Shown in pieces: positions 40,287 through 49,841 of a stretch of DNA of 64,000 nt. The stretch lies in contig JAEUHC010000009.1 of assembly GCA_016794785.1 (NCBI GenBank), positions 1 to 64,000 on the forward strand. The letters are read 5' to 3'. A program made the translations under genes and the position numbers. Numbering within the stretch: position 1 is the first letter of the stretch; each line of letters opens with the position of its first letter. The notes under the pieces were generated by a model. That model was not told where the DNA came from. It did not search any database and saw nothing but the letters and a program-made list of their open reading frames with translations. The stretch comes from Opitutaceae bacterium. Lineage in GTDB: Bacteria > Verrucomicrobiota > Verrucomicrobiia > Opitutales > Opitutaceae.

Positions 40287-41372
40287 TCACCGCAGCACCG
40301 CTTCGATCAACCGGTAGGCGGCCGCGCGCTGCGCATCGGGAAAATCGTGCTCGGTGTCGGGATGCTCCACCTGCACGCGGCCGGTTACACCGTGCAGCGC
40401 ATACACCGGACGGGCCGCCTCGACCACGCGATCGACGGACTGCCACCTGAAATTGGCGTCGCGCCTGGGCGCGTTGATGTAGATTGGTCGCGGCGCCAGC
40501 GCGCCGAGGAGCTCGTGGAAATCGAACGGGATTTCCGCCAGCCGGCCCGCGTAGGCGACGAGCCGAGGCATGTAGCGTTCCTGACACCAGCCTTTGCCGG
40601 CGACCCACACCGCAGGATTGCCGCCGTAGTAGTCGGGAAACGAATCGAACCCGCAGCTCGACACCACCACCGCGATACGCGGCTCCAGCACCGCCGTGTA
40701 GATCGCGTTGTGCCCGCCCAGGGAATGCCCGATGGCGGCGAATTTTCCGTCCCGCACAAAGGGCAGTGCCTCTAGCAGGTCGAGCGCGCGCACGTTGTCC
40801 CAGATCGCCTTCATCGTGCCGCTCGCGTAGCCGAGCGCGCGCAAGTCCGGCGCGTAGCCCGCGAGGTGCGGATAATTGGGCGCGATTGTGACGAAGCCCC
40901 GCGCCGCGAGCTCGCTCGCGTAGGCGCGGTTGGGCCGCGTGCCTAGCCCCACGACCACGCCGCAGCCGACGGTGTTGTCCGTCGGATGCAGGCAGAGCAC
41001 GGCGGGAAATTTCTCATTCGTGCGCGTGGCGAGTGCGGCTTTGGGAATGCAGAGGTAGGCGGGCACGCGATTGCCCGGTTCGCTTTGATAGGAGATGCGG
41101 CGCCGCACAAACGTGCCCTCGTCTGTCTCCTCGTCCACGCGCACGTCGAGTGGTGCTCGCACGGTCGGGATGGGCAGCGGGCCCATCACCGCCTCCATGC
41201 CGCGCACGATCTCCGCGCGCCGTTGCTGCCACTCGGCGACCGAAGTCGCCGGCACGGTTGCGCCCGCCGCATCGCGACGAAGCAGAAGGTTCTCGCGTGG
41301 GAGACGCCCGGTCTCCGCCGCAGCCATCGCTGCCGCAATGCACACGAGCGCGGCAGCAAAGCGCGGTTTCAT
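40287..41372 (-). CDS. Secreted alpha/beta hydrolase (acetyl-xylan-esterase/dienelactone-like)
   Basis: A 361-residue protein starting at ATG 41372, which opens a signal peptide (MKPRFAAALVCIAAAMAAA). The nucleophile elbow GHSLGGH is at about residue 230, with the oxyanion-side HPTDNTVGCG earlier and a late catalytic His region (HPDTEHDF). It resembles secreted carbohydrate esterases of polysaccharide-degrading bacteria. Its start is 7 bases downstream of the isomerase-like gene, suggesting one operon. Its 3' end comes 11 bases from the convergent prsR gene. Confidence 0.7.
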   Translation of the reverse strand: MKPRFAAALVCIAAAMAAAETGRLPRENLLLRRDAAGATVPATSVAEWQQRRAEIVRGMEAVMGPLPIPTVRAPLDVRVDEETDEGTFVRRRISYQSEPGNRVPAYLCIPKAALATRTNEKFPAVLCLHPTDNTVGCGVVVGLGTRPNRAYASELAARGFVTIAPNYPHLAGYAPDLRALGYASGTMKAIWDNVRALDLLEALPFVRDGKFAAIGHSLGGHNAIYTAVLEPRIAVVVSSCGFDSFPDYYGGNPAVWVAGKGWCQERYMPRLVAYAGRLAEIPFDFHELLGALAPRPIYINAPRRDANFRWQSVDRVVEAARPVYALHGVTGRVQVEHPDTEHDFPDAQRAAAYRLIEAVLR

Positions 41373-41379
41373 GCGGGAA

Positions 41380-42996
41380 TCAGAACGCGCGGCCGTCCGC
41401 CTTGGTCCCGCACACGCAGACCTCGAGGCCGAGTTCCGCGGCGAGCGCGGCTTTCGCATAGAGCGCGAGATCGGCGTCCTTCGCGGTCTTCGCATAGGCG
41501 ACCTGGATGTGGTTGGCCTTGTGGCGCGCCATCATCTGGTCGCGCGAGACGCCGTAAGTGACCGCGTGCATGATCGGCCATTGCACGGTGGTTTCTTTCC
41601 AGCGGCGCTCGGTCTCCTCGCGGGGCAGCGCAATCACTTTCGCGCGGCCGAGGTCCATCTTGAGTTTGCCATCGGCGACAAAAACCCGGCTCCACACGAT
41701 CTCGCCGGGCTTGGCGATGCCGCGCACGGTGCCGCCGCCGAGGCGAAAATACATCGGGGGCTGGCGCAGCGAGTCGGTGCCCTTGTAGCCGCCGATGTGG
41801 TGCGCGGGCGGCGCGCTGCCGGAGATGAGGAAGACCCACACGTAGTCGTCGGTCGTGCCGCTCGCGTCGGGCGCGCCCCAGCGCAGATCGTGCAGCGTGT
41901 TTTCGACGGGCTGGCCGAGGGCGGCGTGGACGCGGTTCGTGAAAAGCCCGTCGAGCCCGGCGCACTCGTCCACCTCGTTGAAGTGCGTGAGCGGCTGGCC
42001 GGCGCGGATGGTTTTTCCGGCGGCGTTTTTCACCGGTGGGCGATCGCTGTTGTTGAGGATGCCCTCGACGAGATCGCTCGCGGGCAGGAGATCCTTGAGG
42101 CCCTGCTGGTATTGGATGCCGATGGTCTCGCAGCCGAACTCATCGGCGATGCGCAGGGCGGCGACGTAGGTTTTGCACTGCCAGAGCACCTGCGCCTCGG
42201 TGAGCTCTGTGGCCTCGTCGGTGCCGAGGTGGAAGGTCATGCCCTTGGCCCGCAGCCAGTCGAATACCGCGCGCGCCTCGGCGTCGGGCACCTCGCGCGC
42301 GGCGGCGAAGAGCGCGGACTGTGAGAGCCGCTCCTTGTAAACCCCGGTCTGAAACAGCAGCTCGTCCGGGATGATCGCGTTGAACATCCCCATGCAGCCC
42401 TCGTCGAACACGCCCATGATCGATTTGCGGCGGCGGAGATCGGCGGCGACTTTTTTGGCGACGGCTTTCGCCTTCGCCGGCACCGCGGCGCGGGCGAGCG
42501 GCTTCACGTGGCTGGTCGCGTGTTTTACTTTTCCGGTCTTCAGCCAGGCCGCGAGTCCGCGCAGGAAAAACTCGTCGGTGAAATCCTCGCTCCAGAGGGT
42601 GGAGTAGTTCACGCCCGCCTTCGTGAGCGAGCCGTTGAGGTTGAGCATGCCGACGAGCCCCGGCCAGGTGCCGCTCCAGTTGGCGACCGTGAGGATCGGT
42701 CCGCGGTGCGAGACGAGGCCGGCGAGCACGTGGTGCGAGTATTGCCACACCGCCTCGGCCACAATCAGCGGCGCCTCGGGATCGATCGTGGCGAAGATTT
42801 CCATGCCTTCCTTCTGCGAGGCGATGAAGCCGTGCCTGCGCTTGGCGTCGTAGCGATGCGCGCGAACGATTTTGCCGCCGAGTTTGGCCACGGCGGCGCC
42901 GAGCGCCTGTTCCATGGCGTGCTGGGCGGGCCAGCAGGTTTCGTTGGCCGACTGGCGGAGGTCGCCGCTGGCGACGAGGAGGATTTTTTTGGGCAT
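41380..42996 (-). CDS. Fucose/arabinose-isomerase-superfamily protein
   Basis: A 538-residue protein starting at ATG 42996 ([12 protein letters not shown], a Rossmann-like opening). Features fit the L-fucose/L-arabinose isomerase superfamily: [44 protein letters not shown] near the middle, [16 protein letters not shown] and the final [24 protein letters not shown] cannot point to all metal ligands, so the exact substrate is open. It follows sbtA by 32 bases and precedes an esterase by 7, so it belongs to a carbohydrate-related operon. Confidence 0.55.
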   Translation of the reverse strand: MPKKILLVASGDLRQSANETCWPAQHAMEQALGAAVAKLGGKIVRAHRYDAKRRHGFIASQKEGMEIFATIDPEAPLIVAEAVWQYSHHVLAGLVSHRGPILTVANWSGTWPGLVGMLNLNGSLTKAGVNYSTLWSEDFTDEFFLRGLAAWLKTGKVKHATSHVKPLARAAVPAKAKAVAKKVAADLRRRKSIMGVFDEGCMGMFNAIIPDELLFQTGVYKERLSQSALFAAAREVPDAEARAVFDWLRAKGMTFHLGTDEATELTEAQVLWQCKTYVAALRIADEFGCETIGIQYQQGLKDLLPASDLVEGILNNSDRPPVKNAAGKTIRAGQPLTHFNEVDECAGLDGLFTNRVHAALGQPVENTLHDLRWGAPDASGTTDDYVWVFLISGSAPPAHHIGGYKGTDSLRQPPMYFRLGGGTVRGIAKPGEIVWSRVFVADGKLKMDLGRAKVIALPREETERRWKETTVQWPIMHAVTYGVSRDQMMARHKANHIQVAYAKTAKDADLALYAKAALAAELGLEVCVCGTKADGRAF

Positions 42997-43028
42997 GGCG
43001 GGTAGGGTCGCCGCCGAATTTCCCTGCC

Positions 43029-43985
43029 TCATCCGCGCGCGGCGAGCCAATTTGCCCACCAGCTGTAGAGCGGGATGCCCAGCGCCAGATTGAAGGGGAA
43101 GGTCACCCCGAGCGCCGCCGCCACGCACAGACCGGTGTTGGCCTCCGGGATGGCTACGCGCACAGCGGCGGGCGCGGCGATGTAGGAGGCGCTCGCCGTC
43201 AGCGTCGCCAGCACGGTCGCTCCGCCTGGCGAGAGGCCGGCGAGGATGCCCGCCCAGCCGCCGATCGCACCGCCGAAAAGCGGCACGCCGATCGCCGCCA
43301 CGGCGACGAACGCGCCGCTCTTGCGCAAGTCCGGGATGCGTTGCGCGGCGAGCAGCCCCATCTCGAGCACGAAGAACGCGAGGATGGGTTTGAACGCCGT
43401 CACGAACAGCACCTCGAACGGCTCGAACCGCCCCGGCCCCGCCGCGAGTCCGATCAGCATGCCTGCGAGCAGCAGAAACACGGAGCGATTGAGCATCACC
43501 TCGTGCACGACCATGCCGTAGCCCGCGCCGCGGGTCGCCGCGCCCATGCGGTGCAGGAAAATCGCGATGAGGATCGCCGGGATTTCCATGATCACGAGGA
43601 GCACGGGGAGGAAACCCTCGTGCGGCGTGTCGGTGCGCGCGAGCATCGCGATCACCGCGGCGAACGTCACGGCGCTCGTCGACCCATAGTGCGCCGCGAA
43701 GGCCGCCGCATCCGCCCGCACGAGCCGGCCGATTTTCCCGGCAAAGAAAAACACGACGACGGCCATCACGACACCGAGCCCCAGCGCGGCCAGCGCGGGC
43801 AGCGCCACCTCTCCCGGCGTGGCCTTGGCGAGCTGCACGCCGCCCTTCAGCCCGATCGCGAGCAGCAGGTAGGTGCTGAGCAGGTGATAGACCGCCTCGG
43901 GGAGCTTCAGCTCCGAACGCAGCACGCCGCCGACGAAGCCGACGAGGAAGAAGAGGAAGAGCGGGTCGAGGAACGTTTCGAGCAT
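43029..43985 (-). CDS. sbtA: SbtA-family sodium-dependent bicarbonate transporter
   Basis: A 318-residue membrane protein with about ten spans in two inverted halves. Family hallmarks are the [25 protein letters not shown] opening, the [17 protein letters not shown] ion/substrate segment near residue 100 and the [25 protein letters not shown] segment near 265. SbtA imports bicarbonate in cyanobacteria; in heterotrophs its role is less clear. It starts 9 bases after the LysR-type gene on the same strand. No SbtB-type regulator is present. Confidence 0.8.
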   Translation of the reverse strand: MLETFLDPLFLFFLVGFVGGVLRSELKLPEAVYHLLSTYLLLAIGLKGGVQLAKATPGEVALPALAALGLGVVMAVVVFFFAGKIGRLVRADAAAFAAHYGSTSAVTFAAVIAMLARTDTPHEGFLPVLLVIMEIPAILIAIFLHRMGAATRGAGYGMVVHEVMLNRSVFLLLAGMLIGLAAGPGRFEPFEVLFVTAFKPILAFFVLEMGLLAAQRIPDLRKSGAFVAVAAIGVPLFGGAIGGWAGILAGLSPGGATVLATLTASASYIAAPAAVRVAIPEANTGLCVAAALGVTFPFNLALGIPLYSWWANWLAARG

Positions 43986-43994
43986 GGTGAAGCT

Positions 43995-44891
43995 TCAGCC
44001 GGCTTTGCCGCCGCCGGCGTTCGTGATCGCGGCGACGGCGGGATGATGGATGCGGCGGTCCGCCGTGATGGCGAAGAACTGCTCGCGGCATTTCTCCGTC
44101 GCGCCGATGATACGCAACGAAAACCGATCGATCGCCTCCTGGGCGACGAGCGTGGGCACGGGGATGAAGCCGCGGCCGTCGGACGCCATCACCTTCATCA
44201 GCGCCGCATCCTCAAACTCCGCGAGCACGCGGGGCGTGATGCCGAGCGACTGGAACCACTGCTCGACCGAGCGACGCAGCCCGGTGCCGTCGGCCGGCAG
44301 CAGCGCGGGCGCCTGGTGCAGCGAGCGCGGGAAGCCCTTGCGCAGCGCGTTCGCGAGGCGCGGGCCCGCGCAGAATGTGACGCCGCATTCGCCGAGCGAA
44401 TGGTTGTAGACCCGCGCCTTCAGGCTGCCTGAGGCCGGCTCGTCGGATAGGACCACGTCGAGCCGGTGCGCCGCCAGGTGCCCGATCAGATCGGCCACCT
44501 TCCCCTCCCGGCAGATCACATGCACGGCCTGCGGCAGTGCGAACACCGGTTGCAGGATCTGCTGCGTCATCAGCTTGGGGAAAGAGTCCGCCACCCCCAC
44601 GTGCAAGCGCAGGGCTTTCGCCGTTGGCCGCTGTTTGATCGCCGCGGACAGCTCGCGGCCCAGGCCGAAAATCTCGTCCGCGTAGCGCAGCGCGATCTGG
44701 CCGGCGTCCGTGAGCACGTTGGCCCGGCCGGCGCGACGGAAGAGCTTCTCACCCAGCGCCGCCTCCAGCTCGTGGATTTGCGCCGAGATCGACGGCGGCG
44801 AGACGTGCAGCTTCTCCGCCGCCTGGCGCAGGCCGCCCTCGCGGGCGACCATCCAGAAATACCGCAGGTGGTGGAAATTCAGCCAGTCCAT
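43995..44891 (-). CDS. LysR-family regulator (NhaR-like)
   Basis: A 298-residue protein with an N-terminal LysR helix-turn-helix ([44 protein letters not shown], residues about 5-48) and a substrate-binding domain ([29 protein letters not shown]). The [10 protein letters not shown] opening is typical of NhaR-like members that respond to ions. The linked bicarbonate/sodium transporter gene 9 bases downstream is its likely target. It is divergent to the next gene across 90 bases. Confidence 0.85.
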   Translation of the reverse strand: MDWLNFHHLRYFWMVAREGGLRQAAEKLHVSPPSISAQIHELEAALGEKLFRRAGRANVLTDAGQIALRYADEIFGLGRELSAAIKQRPTAKALRLHVGVADSFPKLMTQQILQPVFALPQAVHVICREGKVADLIGHLAAHRLDVVLSDEPASGSLKARVYNHSLGECGVTFCAGPRLANALRKGFPRSLHQAPALLPADGTGLRRSVEQWFQSLGITPRVLAEFEDAALMKVMASDGRGFIPVPTLVAQEAIDRFSLRIIGATEKCREQFFAITADRRIHHPAVAAITNAGGGKAG

Positions 44892-44981
44892 GAGTGTGGA
44901 GATGAGTTAGGAATAAACTAAGAATAACTGTCAAACTGCGTATTAGTCGAAGCGGACGGAGCCTGCTACCGTGGCCGGGTC

Positions 44982-45317
44982 ATGAAACTCCTTCTCCACC
45001 ACGGCAACGTCCGCCCGCGTCCCTCGGTCGAGCGTCTCATCGAGCGCCGCCTGCTCGCCCTTTCCGCCCGCCAGCGCCTCGAGGAGGCGATCGTGCGGCT
45101 GGCGGATGAGCGCGAGGCCACCCCGCGTTACCGGGCCAGCGTGCATCTCCGTGTGCCGGGCCCCGACATCCACGCCGCGGCCTCCGATCACACGGTGCGT
45201 GTCGCGGTCGAGAAGGCGCTCGCCGCCGCCGAGGCGCAGATGGCCGCGCACCAGGGCCGCCGCGTGGCGCGTCGCCGCCGCCAGCCTTTGCTCGCTCCCG
45301 GCGGGCGCAGCTGGTGA
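44982..45317 (+). CDS. HPF/RaiA-like ribosome hibernation protein
   Basis: A 111-residue protein. It shows the HPF/RaiA pattern of a beta-alpha fold: LHHGNVRPRPSVERLIERRLLAL, then RYRASVHLRVPGPDIHAAASDHTVRVAVEKALAAAEAQMAAHQGR, where E. coli HPF has HVNGGEIHASAEGQDMYAAI. The C-terminus is very basic (RRVARRRRQP). Such proteins bind the 30S decoding centre in slow growth. Divergence from known HPF is large, so the role is likely, not certain. Confidence 0.65.
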   Translation: MKLLLHHGNVRPRPSVERLIERRLLALSARQRLEEAIVRLADEREATPRYRASVHLRVPGPDIHAAASDHTVRVAVEKALAAAEAQMAAHQGRRVARRRRQPLLAPGGRSW

Positions 45318-45362
45318 GCGCACGATGCTGATTGGCCTCCTCCTCCTTCCTTCCTCCTTCCG

Positions 45363-46421
45363 ATGCCTGCCTTGTTTCCCTTTGCCGATTACTGGTGGTT
45401 CTACGCGCTGTTCACGCTGGGTGTGATCGCGCTCCTCGCGCTCGATCTCGGGGTGTTCCATCGCGACGCCCATGTGGTCGGGTTCAGGGAGGCGCTGGGC
45501 TGGACCATCGTGTGGGCCGCGCTCTCCCTCGCCTTCTGCTTCGTGCTCTGGCGCTACGCGGAGTGGAAACTGCCGCAGGATCCGCGGCTGATCGCGGCGG
45601 GCCTGACCCCGGCGGCGGCATCCGCGCTCGCGGACCGCACGGCGCTGGAATTTTTGACCGGCTACGTGGTCGAGCTGTCCCTGTCCGTGGACAACATCTT
45701 TGTCTTCATCGTCGTCTTCACGTTCTTCGGCGTCCCGCCGCAATACCAGCACCGTGTGCTGTTCTACGGCATCCTGGGCGCACTCGTCTTCCGCGTCATT
45801 TTCATCGCGCTCGGTTCGGTGCTGATGCAGTTCCACTGGGTCATCTGGGTCTTCGGCGGTTTCCTGATCCTCACGGGCCTGAAGATTCTGTTCGCGCCGG
45901 AAAAGCCGATGGACCCCGACAGGAATCCGCTGCTGCGCCTGCTCCGGCGCTTCATCCCGATCGTGCCGCGGTTCGAGGGGCAGAGGTTCTTTGTGATGGA
46001 AAACGGCGTCCGCCACGGCACGCCGCTCCTCGTGGCGCTGGCCGCGATCGAGTTCAGCGACATCATCTTCGCGGTCGATTCCGTGCCGGCCATCTTCGCC
46101 ATCACGAAGGAGCCGCTCGTCGTCTTCACCTCGAACATCTTCGCGATTCTCGGGCTGCGCTCGATGTTTTTCCTGCTCGCGGGGGTGGTGCACAAGTTCC
46201 GCTTCCTGAAATACGGCCTCGGCGTCGTGCTCATCTTCGTCGGCCTGAAGATGGCGTGGCTCAACGATCTCTTCGGCGGAAAATTCCCGATCACCTGGTC
46301 GCTCGGCATCATCGTCGGCGTGCTCGGTGCCTCGGTCGTGATCTCGCTGCTCGTCTCGCGCGGTGCGCCGCCGCCCGGGCCGCTGCTTCTGTCCGCCCAC
46401 CCGCCGAAGGACCCCGTTTGA
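45363..46421 (+). CDS. terC: TerC/Alx-family membrane protein
   Basis: A 352-residue protein with about nine membrane spans. TerC signatures are clear: ELSLSVDNIFVFIVVFTFFGVPPQYQHRVLFYGILGALVFR, the repeat-like ALAAIEFSDIIFAVDSVPAIFAITKEP (two acidic membrane motifs) and NIFAILGLRSMFFLLAG. TerC/Alx proteins export manganese or other metals and support metallation of exoenzymes. No ykoY-type riboswitch fits in the 45 bases upstream. The basic C-terminal tail is Pro-rich. Confidence 0.9.
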   Translation: MPALFPFADYWWFYALFTLGVIALLALDLGVFHRDAHVVGFREALGWTIVWAALSLAFCFVLWRYAEWKLPQDPRLIAAGLTPAAASALADRTALEFLTGYVVELSLSVDNIFVFIVVFTFFGVPPQYQHRVLFYGILGALVFRVIFIALGSVLMQFHWVIWVFGGFLILTGLKILFAPEKPMDPDRNPLLRLLRRFIPIVPRFEGQRFFVMENGVRHGTPLLVALAAIEFSDIIFAVDSVPAIFAITKEPLVVFTSNIFAILGLRSMFFLLAGVVHKFRFLKYGLGVVLIFVGLKMAWLNDLFGGKFPITWSLGIIVGVLGASVVISLLVSRGAPPPGPLLLSAHPPKDPV

Positions 46422-46436
46422 TCCCCTGTGCCGCTT

Positions 46437-46898
46437 ATGAATCCCATGAAAAACACCGAAACCACCATCCCGGCCGACCTCGATCGCTACCTTGCCACCA
46501 ATTCGGCCGCCGACATCACGAGCACCGCGGCCTACGTTGAGCGGGGCGGAGCCTTGGTGACGCCACATTCGCTCACCGGGCTGCGCAAGCTGCGTCAGCC
46601 GCTGCAGGCGAAGATATCCGCACTCACGCCCGGCGCCGTCCTGCGCCAGCGACTGGAGATGCTGGCCCTCTATCTCGACGAGTGCGCGGCGGAACGCGCC
46701 ACCCTGTCCCCGGCCATTCGCGAGGCGGCCTTTGCGCTGCTCTATTTCCTCAAGGGTTTCGATCGCATCCCAGACTCCGTGCCTGAGATTGGCCTGCTCG
46801 ACGATGCCTTGGTGGTGCAGGTCGTGCTCGATCGCCACGCCGTCGCGTTGCGGGCGCACTGGCAGCGCCGGCGGCGGCTGTGGCCGTTGGACAACTGA
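46437..46898 (+). CDS. DUF1232 (YkvA-like) protein
   Basis: A 153-residue protein. The DUF1232 core is at FLKGFDRIPDSVPEIGLLDDALVVQVVLDRH near residues 100-130, a motif that includes the conserved DxIPD. ATG 46437 is taken as start; GTG 46428 and ATG 46446 are also in frame. The N-terminal 90 residues are helical. The function of the family is unclear (membrane-associated in some). It lies 15 bases after terC in the same direction. Confidence 0.75.
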   Translation: MNPMKNTETTIPADLDRYLATNSAADITSTAAYVERGGALVTPHSLTGLRKLRQPLQAKISALTPGAVLRQRLEMLALYLDECAAERATLSPAIREAAFALLYFLKGFDRIPDSVPEIGLLDDALVVQVVLDRHAVALRAHWQRRRRLWPLDN

Positions 46899-46959
46899 GC
46901 CCGGCCTCTCTCAAAAAGCGCGCGTTGCCTCTCGCCGGGCCGGCCCCTGTGCTAGCCAC

Positions 46960-48048
46960 GTGTCCGCTTCCATCGCCGTAAAGTCCCTCCAAGTCGCGCC
47001 GCTCGATATCCCGCTGCATGTGCCCTTCGGCATCGCCGGCGGTGCGCAGGCGATGGCCAATAATGCCCTCGTGACGATCGAGCTCGCCGACGGCACGCTC
47101 GGTTTCGGCGAGGCCGCGCCGCTCCCGCCCTATAACGGCGAGACGCAGGACGATGCCCTCGCCGCGCTCCGGAGCGCCGCGCAATGGATGATCGGCCGCG
47201 ATGCCCGCGACTGGCGCGCCCTCGGCGTCGAGTTTGAACAGCGAGCGCCAGTCCGCTCCGGCTCCGCCCGCTGCGCCCTGGAGGTCGCGCTGCTCGACGC
47301 CCTCACTCGCCACCTGGGCCTGCCCCTCGTGCAATTTTTCGGCGGTGCCGGCACCGTGCTTGAGACCGACATGACGGTGACCACCGGCACCGCCGCCGAG
47401 GCCGCCACCGCCGCGCGCGATATCCGCGCCCGTGGCATCCGGCAGATCAAGGTCAAGGTCGGCGGCAAGCTCGGCCCGGCGCATGACCTCGCGCGCCTCG
47501 CCGCGATCCACGAGGCCGCGCCGGATTCCCCGCTCATCCTCGATGGCAACGCCGGTGTGCCGCGCGCCGCGGCGAGCGAGCTGGTCCGCGGCCTCCGCGC
47601 GCTCGGCATCACGCCCGCTCTGCTGGAGCAGTGGCTGCCCAAGGACGACCTCGATGGCCTGCGCGCGCTGCGGGCCGAGTCCGGCTGGCTCGTGGCCGCC
47701 GACGAGGCCGTGACGAGCGCCGCCGACGCCACGCGCGTCGCCGACGCGCAGGCCGCCGACGTGATCAACATCAAGCTCATGAAGGCCGGCGTGGCCGCGG
47801 CCCTCGACATCGCTGCCGTCGCGCGCACCCGCGGCCTCGGCCTCATGATCGGAGGCAACGTGGAGAGCATCCTCACGATGACGGTCTCCGCCTGCTTCGC
47901 CGCCGGGCAGGGCGGCTTCCAATTCGCGGATCTCGACACGCCTTTTTTCCTGGCGAGCAATCCCTTCGACGGGGGCTATGCTATTAACGGCGGGCGCATT
48001 TCCGTTTCGGCGATTGTCGCGGGGCACGGCGTGACGCCGAAACCTTAA
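46960..48048 (+). CDS. L-Ala-D/L-Glu epimerase (dipeptide epimerase, enolase superfamily)
   Basis: A 362-residue protein with a GTG start at 46960 (MSASIAVKSLQVAPLDIPL). It has the enolase-superfamily barrel with the acid/base KVK motif (IRQIKVKVGG, near residue 165), the metal Asp region LILDGNAG, VEQ-like LLEQWLPKDD, ADEAV and the second catalytic Lys in VINIKLMKAG (near 270). Dipeptide epimerases act on L-Ala-D-Glu released from peptidoglycan, which links with the namZ-like gene at 28.5 kb as cell-wall recycling. The final Gly-rich segment is typical. Confidence 0.8.
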   Translation: MSASIAVKSLQVAPLDIPLHVPFGIAGGAQAMANNALVTIELADGTLGFGEAAPLPPYNGETQDDALAALRSAAQWMIGRDARDWRALGVEFEQRAPVRSGSARCALEVALLDALTRHLGLPLVQFFGGAGTVLETDMTVTTGTAAEAATAARDIRARGIRQIKVKVGGKLGPAHDLARLAAIHEAAPDSPLILDGNAGVPRAAASELVRGLRALGITPALLEQWLPKDDLDGLRALRAESGWLVAADEAVTSAADATRVADAQAADVINIKLMKAGVAAALDIAAVARTRGLGLMIGGNVESILTMTVSACFAAGQGGFQFADLDTPFFLASNPFDGGYAINGGRISVSAIVAGHGVTPKP

Positions 48049-48057
48049 AACGGAGCA

Positions 48058-48084
48058 GGCGACGCGGGGAGCCCCCGCGTCGCC
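48058..48084. terminator. Hairpin between convergent epimerase and BON genes
   Basis: GGCGACGCGGGG and CCCCGCGTCGCC form a perfect 12-pair stem with an AGC loop, 10 bases after the epimerase stop. There is an A-run on the left side but only a few T on the right, so it is stronger as a terminator for the leftward gene. It fits a bidirectional stop between converging genes. Confidence 0.7.
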
Positions 48085-48142
48085 TCGTGTTACCCAATGC
48101 CGGGCATGCACCGGCGGAAGTCGGCGCGACGCGCCAGTTGCG

Positions 48143-48649
48143 TTACATCATCTCGACTTTGAGCAGCGAGACGACTTGCGAGACATCATCGGTGTCCAAG
48201 GCGAGCGCGATCGCCCGGCCGACCAGCTCGGGTGATTTCACGGTGCCCTTGAGGGTCACGACGCCCTTGTCGGCATCGACGTTGATCTTGAGCGCCGAGA
48301 GCTTGGAGTCGGCCACGAGCTTGGCGTTGATGGCGGTGACGACCTTGGCGTTGTCATACATCGCGCCGGCCTTCGCGCCGGTGGCGGCCGCCTTGGTGCG
48401 GACGATGCGGGCGCCCTTCTCGAGGTCGGCCTTGATGTCGGCCGGGGTGAGTTTCCATTCGGTGAGCTTCGCCGACACCGCGTCCCGGGCATCGCTCGCC
48501 ATTTCCTTGGTTTTATCCGCGGCATCCTTGACCGCCATTTCGGCCTTCTGGGCCAGGGTGGGCTCGGTTTGGGTCGTGGGCGTGTCCTTCTTGGTGCAGC
48601 CGATGAAGGCGAGACTAAGCAAGGGGAAGATGAAGAGGATTTTTTTCAT
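48143..48649 (-). CDS. BON-domain lipoprotein
   Basis: A 168-residue protein starting at ATG 48649 (MKKILFIFPLLSLAFIGC, lipobox AFIGC). After a charged helical segment (QKAEMAVKDAADKTKEMASDARDAVS) comes one BON domain (about residues 100-165: AINAKLVADSKLSALKINVDADKGVVTLKGTVKSPELVGRAIALAL), which binds phospholipid membranes in OsmY-type proteins. The role is likely outer-membrane maintenance or stress. It is transcribed toward the hairpin at 48058. Confidence 0.85.
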   Translation of the reverse strand: MKKILFIFPLLSLAFIGCTKKDTPTTQTEPTLAQKAEMAVKDAADKTKEMASDARDAVSAKLTEWKLTPADIKADLEKGARIVRTKAAATGAKAGAMYDNAKVVTAINAKLVADSKLSALKINVDADKGVVTLKGTVKSPELVGRAIALALDTDDVSQVVSLLKVEMM

Positions 48650-48789
48650 GGGCATGGTGTGTTGACTAACACAGACCGCCAAATGGGCCGAAGGTTCGGT
48701 GTTAGCCCGAAAATAGCCGGGGGACCCCGCGGGTCGCGGCATGGAAACGGCGTTGCCCGCGGGCACGACTTTCTTTCCTGTGCCCACGC

Positions 48790-49572
48790 ATGACTTCGAA
48801 AACCGCCCTCATCACCGGCGCGTCGCGCGGCATCGGCCGCGGCATCGCGATCGAACTCGCCCGCGCGGGCGCCCGCGTCGCGATCAACTACGCCGGCAAC
48901 GCCGAGGCCGCCGCCGAGGCGCTCGCACTCGTCAAGGCGGCCGGTGGCGACGGTTTCATCGTGCAGGGCGATGTCGCCGTGGCGGCGGACCGCGAGCGCT
49001 TGGTGGCCGAGACGATCGGGAAATTCGGCTGCATCGATCTGCTCGTGAATAACGCCGGCGTCGCTCCCAAGGTCCGCGCCGATCTGCTCGACGCGGGTGA
49101 GGAGAGTTTCGACCGCCTCTTCGCGATCAACCTCAAGGGGCCGTTCTTCCTCTCGCAACTCGTCGCGAAGCACATGCTCACGCAGGCGCCCGATGCGGAG
49201 GGCTTCCGCGGCCGTCTCGTCAACATCACCTCCATCTCCGTCTACACCGCCTCGATCAATCGCGGCGACTACTGCATGGTGAAGGCCGGGCTCGCGATGA
49301 TGACGAAGCTCTTCGCCGACCGCCTCGCGAACGATGGCATCAACGTCTATGAGATCCGCCCCGGCGTGATCGCCACCGACATGACCGGCGGGGTGAAGGA
49401 GAAATACGACAAGCTGATCATCCACGACGAGCGCGGCATCACGCCCATCCGCCGCTGGGGCAAGCCCGAGGACATCGGCCGCGCCGTCCGCGCCATCGCC
49501 GAGGACCGCTTTCCATTCTCCACCGGCGCATGCTTCGACGTGGACGGCGGCTTCCACCTGCAGCGGCTCTGA
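48790..49572 (+). CDS. Short-chain dehydrogenase/reductase (3-oxoacyl reductase-like)
   Basis: A 260-residue classical SDR: nucleotide motif TGASRGIG (residues 9-16), NNAG near 90, catalytic Ser in ITSISVY with Tyr-x-x-x-Lys in YCMVK near 160, and the closing [16 protein letters not shown] and [13 protein letters not shown]. It reduces or oxidises an alcohol or ketone with NAD(P). The substrate is not evident; the family includes FabG and sugar-alcohol dehydrogenases. It lies divergent to the BON gene, with a short inverted repeat region after its stop. Confidence 0.85.
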   Translation: MTSKTALITGASRGIGRGIAIELARAGARVAINYAGNAEAAAEALALVKAAGGDGFIVQGDVAVAADRERLVAETIGKFGCIDLLVNNAGVAPKVRADLLDAGEESFDRLFAINLKGPFFLSQLVAKHMLTQAPDAEGFRGRLVNITSISVYTASINRGDYCMVKAGLAMMTKLFADRLANDGINVYEIRPGVIATDMTGGVKEKYDKLIIHDERGITPIRRWGKPEDIGRAVRAIAEDRFPFSTGACFDVDGGFHLQRL

Positions 49573-49600
49573 TACCAACGTCCGCTTCTTTTTAGACCTT

Positions 49601-49676
49601 TGTCATTGCGAGGTGCGCGCAGCGCGCCGTGGCAATCCAGCTGGATTGCTTCGTCGCTCCGCTCCTCGCAATGACA
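49601..49676. repeat. 76-base inverted repeat (TGTCATTGCGAGG type)
   Basis: Outer arms TGTCATTGCGAGG (49601-49613) and CCTCGCAATGACA (49664-49676) are a perfect 13-base inverted repeat. The centre contains the perfect palindrome GCAATCCAGCTGGATTGC (49632-49649). This matches a widely dispersed palindromic repeat seen in many bacterial genomes, probably a MITE- or REP-like unit moved by a transposase acting in trans. No coding sequence inside. Confidence 0.85.
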
Positions 49677-49717
49677 GTCCAAAAGCGATGGGACGTGGGT
49701 ATGAGCCCCGGACTGGC

Positions 49718-49800
49718 GTGGGGCCGGCTCTCGCGCCGGCCATGGATTACGAATCCATTCGCCGCTGGAGCCCAGGCCGCTTTGGAGATGCGGCCCTACC
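49718..49800. repeat. Paired-hairpin repeat, copy 1
   Basis: Begins GTGGGGCCGGC, with a hairpin GGCCGGC / GCCGGCC, and ends with GGCCGCTTTGGAGATGCGG then CCCTACC (49775-49800). The same two inverted hairpins with similar ends recur at 61195-61297, separated by a different spacer. This looks like a REP/BIME-type element. Confidence 0.6.
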
Positions 49801-49841
49801 GCTGTCGCTCGGAAGTCAGAACTTCCAGCGACGATGAGTCA

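Noticed and set aside
45318..45362. Manganese riboswitch before terC
   Set aside because: Only 45 bases separate the genes and no conserved riboswitch core is visible.
44943..46859. Long minus-strand open frame over the HPF-like and TerC genes
   Set aside because: Extremely charged (Glu/Arg/His-rich) with no motif, while the plus strand has a clear TerC gene.
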